NCBI GenBank assembly: GCA_002385745.1
Contig: DGEC01000100.1
Span: forward strand, 1 to 34,520
Origin: Firmicutes bacterium UBA3936
GTDB taxonomy: Bacteria > Bacillota > Dethiobacteria > Dethiobacterales > Dethiobacteraceae
Reading direction: 5' to 3'
DNA length: 34,520 nucleotides
Shown here: positions 31,895-34,520 of the stretch, in pieces
Layout of the letters: every line of letters begins with the position of its first letter
How positions within the stretch are numbered: the stretch's first letter is position 1
Translations under genes and position numbers: made by a program
The notes under the pieces: generated by a model
The model's input: the letters and a program-made list of their open reading frames with translations, nothing else
The model's database searches: none
Told to the model about the DNA's origin: nothing

Positions 31895-32300
31895 ATTTAT
31901 CTTCCGCGCCGTCTTCCGCAAGGGCGCAAGCCTGGGCTACCGCATATTCCCTGCTGTGACTCAACGACAGGGCAATATCCACAAGGGAAAGTTCCTTTGC
32001 CCGGGCCTTTGCCCGGCCGTGCAAATAAACCCGGGGTTCTCCTCCCGGCAGGGAAAGGATCTCCACCTCTTTCCAGCAAAGCTGCCCCATCCCCATTCCT
32101 AAAAGTTTAAAGATCGCTTCTTTGCCCGCAAAACGGGCTGCCAGGTGACGGGCTGCATAGTTGCGGGCTGCCAGCTGCCGTTGTTCCTTCCGGGTAAAAA
32201 GATGCCGCAGGAAAGATTCCGGTCTTCTGCGGTATGCCCCGGCAACCCTGGCAATTTCTATTATGTCCACTCCTGTTCTTATGCGGAACCGTCCGGCCAT
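31893..32300 (-). CDS. acpS: Holo-[acyl-carrier-protein] synthase
   Basis: A 135-residue AcpS, which transfers 4'-phosphopantetheine from CoA to acyl carrier protein. The magnesium ligands are D12 in TGVDIIEI and E61 in FAGKEAIFKLLG; SLSHSREYAVAQA is the usual end. I chose ATG 32300, nine bases after AAAGGTG; a GTG at 32312 is a possible earlier start. It precedes nnr by about 60 bases. The 120 bases upstream (32313-32434) hold the neighbour's terminator and no clear promoter. Confidence 0.93.
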   Translation of the reverse strand: MAGRFRIRTGVDIIEIARVAGAYRRRPESFLRHLFTRKEQRQLAARNYAARHLAARFAGKEAIFKLLGMGMGQLCWKEVEILSLPGGEPRVYLHGRAKARAKELSLVDIALSLSHSREYAVAQACALAEDGAEDK

Positions 32301-32406
32301 TGCCTTCAACACCTTTAATTAATTTGGCTTTTGCTTCGACAGCCGCAAAAGAAAATCCTTTTAATTGCCAACCGCTATGCCGCCTGTTCTACGGGCGCGT
32401 TCACAA

Positions 32407-32436
32407 CAAAAAACCGCCAGGCAGGCGGTCTTTTTT
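32407..32436 (-). terminator. Rho-independent terminator of the unrecognised lipoprotein gene
   Basis: Minus strand: ACCGCC, TGCCT loop, GGCGGT, then TTTTTTG, with an A tract on the other side. It abuts the stop codon (32435-32437). Confidence 0.85.
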
Positions 32437-33391
32437 AGCGAATATATATTTTTTTGCTGATTTCCGTTTCCGTGCTCCTTTCTTCATAGCAGAGGGTAAC
32501 ATTGGCATAGGTGAGCGATTCATTATGGGAATTGACACCGTAAAGCCCCAGCTGTTCAATTACAATTTCCCGCAGTTCGGCAATAAACTCCTCAATTTTT
32601 TTAATATCGGCAAGACACCTTGTTCCGGACTGCAGCTGCTGAAAGGAAGTCTCAAACTCAAGTTCCAGGGGATTCCCCAGTTCATCAATCTGGTAAAAGA
32701 GGCTGAAACCGGCCCTCGCCAGGGGAGGAGACGACTCTTGCTGAACTTCATCGTGCACTAACAGCAGGCCGCTATAGGTAAAGGACAGGGGCAGCGGCTT
32801 TAGTTCTCCTGTCACCTGCAGTCTTGGAGAATCCTGCAGGTGCTTCTCCTCTGCTTCTTTGATTAAACCAACCAGCTCTTCGGTATTAACACTGATGGCA
32901 AACATTTTATTAATGCGGGATATGCCGCCCATTTCCAGCAATTCTTCCAGGGACAGCCTGCCGTTTTCTTCGGCGCCTAAACTATGTTCTTCTTCAGTCC
33001 AGCGGGCAAGAACATTCTCGCTGACATAAACCGGCTGCAGCAATTCCAGCTTTTCAGGCTCATTTTCCTGCAAGTAGCTGCGGGCTTCAGCAGCATCGGA
33101 AACCTTTTCGGGCAGCCTGATACGCTGCAGTTTCTCACTGGCTGTATCTGCAAAACCGTCATAACACACATAACGGCGGACAAATACCGTACTGCCCGTC
33201 ATCTTTTCTTCAAGCAGCACATAGTAAACAAAATCGGGAATGATAGTAAAGTCAATATCGGCAAGCAGCGCCGCTCTCGCATTTGTTTCATTGTTTTCCG
33301 CAGATTCTGCCTGCGTAGGCGGCATCTTCACACTGCAGCCAGTAAAAAGAAGAGATATTACTATAAGTAAAAGGAATAATATCCTTGCCAT
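32435..33391 (-). CDS. Lipoprotein of unknown function
   Basis: A 318-residue lipoprotein with lipobox LFTGCS (C19). I do not recognise the mature part. It contains IDFTIIPDFVYYVLLEEK near residue 46, a later segment (NKMFAISVNTEELVGLIKEA), and a beta-rich stretch (LPLSFTYSGLLLVHDE). Near the C-terminus is a helix (FIAELREIVIEQLGLYG). Three or four cysteines besides C19 are scattered. The start is ATG 33391, seven bases after AAGGGAG. It has its own promoter and terminator, so it is a single-gene unit. No SpoIIP, germination or transporter-binding motif was seen. Confidence 0.8.
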   Translation of the reverse strand: MARILFLLLIVISLLFTGCSVKMPPTQAESAENNETNARAALLADIDFTIIPDFVYYVLLEEKMTGSTVFVRRYVCYDGFADTASEKLQRIRLPEKVSDAAEARSYLQENEPEKLELLQPVYVSENVLARWTEEEHSLGAEENGRLSLEELLEMGGISRINKMFAISVNTEELVGLIKEAEEKHLQDSPRLQVTGELKPLPLSFTYSGLLLVHDEVQQESSPPLARAGFSLFYQIDELGNPLELEFETSFQQLQSGTRCLADIKKIEEFIAELREIVIEQLGLYGVNSHNESLTYANVTLCYEERSTETEISKKIYIR

Positions 33392-33421
33392 ACTGCAACT
33401 CCCTTGCTTTTGTCTCGGCCT

Positions 33422-33450
33422 GTTATAATCATACCAGATAAAGGTGTCGA
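33422..33450 (-). promoter_or_regulatory. Sigma-A promoter of the unrecognised lipoprotein gene
   Basis: Minus-strand TCGACA (33445-33450), 17-base spacer, TATAAC (33422-33427); five of six matches in each box. Confidence 0.68.
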
Positions 33451-33549
33451 TTTTGTTACCCTTTATTCACAGAACACGGTTTCAAGTTAATTTTTTTTAA
33501 ATGATTTGCTAATTAATGACTTAAATATACAGTGTTTTACTTGTACGCC

Positions 33550-33925
33550 CTACTGCAAAGCATTTTCCACGGCTTTCAGGATAGCCTTGCTGCTGTAAGT
33601 TGCTTTCGAAATCAAGTCAACCTTTAAAGACTGTGCGTCAATAATTCTGTCAACAATAATCTCAGCCGGCGATCCTTTTCCGTTATCATGCCTGACAATA
33701 TCCACGGCTGTAATTTTCCCGTCTTCTACTCTCACTTCAACAAGCACATTCACGATACCGGTGTATACTTCACCGCTGTAAACTCCATCCTTTTTGTTTT
33801 GCAGGTTTAATTTCCCCAATTTCCATGTCCCTGAGAGTCCTGACACTACGCCAAACGAAAAGCCCCAGGATACCGGCAGTCAGGGCTGCCGCAACCAGCA
33901 GCCATGTTAATATCTTGCGCAGCAT
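33550..33925 (-). pseudogene. FMN-binding domain protein with interrupted reading frame
   Basis: The first part starts at ATG 33925, behind GAGGGGGCGGGAAA and 13 bases after the flavodoxin stop. It reads MLRKILTWLLVAAALTAGIL, a membrane anchor, and then RDMEIGEI. The second part, in another frame (open 33846-33550), reads NLQNKKDGVYSGEVYTGIVN and a normal FMN-binding domain (VEVRVEDGKITAVDIV, ending in AILKAVENAL). The two join smoothly if one base is removed in the TTT at 33806-33808. Covalent-FMN proteins of this type serve electron transfer at the membrane, and the flavodoxin neighbour fits. It is either a recent frameshift or a sequence error; a shortened protein from ATG 33846 would lack the anchor. 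Confidence 0.72.
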
Positions 33926-33938
33926 TTTCCCGCCCCCT

Positions 33939-34415
33939 CTATTGCCCGTAAAGGGCTGTGCACATTCTTTCCATGGCTTCCGTATTTATATCTTCCCTGG
34001 TGCTGTTTGCCCCGGCAACAACGCGTACCACTGCCTTTTCCAGAAAGTTCAGCCGCTCAAAATAAAAAGCATAGCCGAAATATGCAACAGCGGCGGCATG
34101 CTGCAAAAGCTCAGCGGGATAAGCCGCCTCTGCCTGTTCTTCCGCCTTCTCACTGTCGGCACAGCAAATAAATAAACCAAGTTTCTTTTTCAGCAGTTGC
34201 TGCTTATGTACACGGCAGTAGGCGGCTGCTTCCTTTCTTATTTTACCCATATACACCGAACCGCCGACTATCACCGTGTCATAATTTTTGGGGTCTGCCT
34301 GTTCCTCCTGCCGTAAATCCAGCAGATATACTTCGCCCGGTATTTTTTCCGCCAATAACCTGGCACACTTTTCCGTAAAGCCGTGTTTTCCCTCGTAAAC
34401 AAGCAATGTGTTCAC
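33939..34415 (-). CDS. Flavodoxin-domain protein
   Basis: A 158-residue flavodoxin-fold protein: VYEGKHGFTEKCARLLAEKI is the phosphate-binding loop and first helix, then YDTVIVGGSVYMGKIRKEAA and LGLFICCADSE. It resembles the HemG-like flavodoxin group rather than classical electron-transfer flavodoxins; no haem genes are in the window. The start is GTG 34415, eight bases after AAGGGAG. It leads a two-gene unit with the FMN-binding protein and has a near-consensus promoter. Confidence 0.88.
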   Translation of the reverse strand: MNTLLVYEGKHGFTEKCARLLAEKIPGEVYLLDLRQEEQADPKNYDTVIVGGSVYMGKIRKEAAAYCRVHKQQLLKKKLGLFICCADSEKAEEQAEAAYPAELLQHAAAVAYFGYAFYFERLNFLEKAVVRVVAGANSTREDINTEAMERMCTALYGQ

Positions 34416-34454
34416 AACAGCAACTCCCTTGAAATGGCAATATTTTGCACTGTC

Positions 34455-34483
34455 ACTATATCAAACACAAATACACATGTCAA
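34455..34483 (-). promoter_or_regulatory. Near-consensus sigma-A promoter of the flavodoxin gene
   Basis: Minus-strand TTGACA (34478-34483), 17-base spacer, TATAGT (34455-34460): six and five matches. It is the best promoter in the window. Confidence 0.8.
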
Positions 34484-34502
34484 CATTGCTCCTTCTTTGG
34501 AT

Positions 34503-34516
34503 AGTGTCAAGACACT
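34503..34516. repeat. 14-bp inverted repeat at the right edge
   Basis: AGTGTC-AA-GACACT, perfect six-base arms about 20 bases upstream of the flavodoxin -35 box. It could be an operator; the second arm also makes another TTGACA on the minus strand. Confidence 0.4.
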
Positions 34517-34520
34517 TTAG

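Noticed and set aside
34495..34520. Right-edge palindrome as an insertion-sequence end
   Set aside because: No transposase, second end or target duplication is visible, and the repeat sits naturally upstream of a promoter.

Overview
The window comes from an endospore-forming member of the Bacillota, most likely class Clostridia. The evidence is the gene content: SpoIIP, a PdaB-like deacetylase, the alr-ndoAI-ndoA block, a ThiW-type thiamine transporter subunit, a two-gene SufC/SufB-like (SmsCB-type) Fe-S assembly pair, strong AAGGAGG ribosome binding sites, and many TTG and GTG starts. Base composition is close to balanced. No rRNA, tRNA, CRISPR array or clear insertion sequence was seen. No gene-free stretch exceeds about 250 bases.

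Layout. Positions 1-3443 (minus strand) hold two tandem membrane-anchored PAS-GGDEF-HD-GYP paralogues for cyclic-di-GMP turnover; the left one is cut by the window edge. Positions 3508-7510 (minus) hold paaK and hisC, then a TPP riboswitch and the thiazole salvage/transport pair thiM-thiW. A PdaB-like deacetylase (plus strand) and a B12-binding-type radical SAM protein (minus) converge near 8450. Positions 10379-14260 (minus) hold a MacB-like ABC permease, its ATPase and a six-PASTA-domain membrane protein, behind a tandem 18-bp repeat that looks like an operator. Next come a DUF1614-like membrane protein with spoIIP, then sufC-sufB-like (smsCB), serA with a structured leader, a class I glutamine amidotransferase-like hydrolase, alr-ndoAI-ndoA, and the amino-acid operon pheB-hom-lysC.

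The most unusual region is 25945-28960, the only long plus-strand cluster. It carries about eleven consecutive small genes (51-137 codons) that I cannot assign to a described system. Three proteins share a 34-residue core (NQKxVNQNxQQILVL followed by an IEAQFG end). Two others form a pair with an N-TV motif, two more share an LQSLL tail, and the rest include a small protein with a weaker N/Q-rich segment, a lysine-rich protein, a Cys-rich zinc-ribbon-like protein and a last frame with no standard start. The first gene has upstream a sequence that fits the sigma-K (late mother-cell) consensus exactly, and a second near-match precedes the fifth gene. A strong terminator ends the cluster, and a small LysM protein converges on it. 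My working hypothesis is a spore-envelope (coat or exosporium) small-protein system, possibly distantly like the CotX/CotV domain. This is inference, not recognition.

Positions 28955-34520 (minus) hold the LysM protein, a LolA/DUF4367-like lipoprotein, the NAD(P)H-hydrate repair enzyme, acpS, an unrecognised lipoprotein, an FMN-binding protein whose frame is broken, and a flavodoxin behind a near-consensus sigma-A promoter. Most start sites were chosen from ribosome-binding-site spacing and, where possible, from paralogue alignment.
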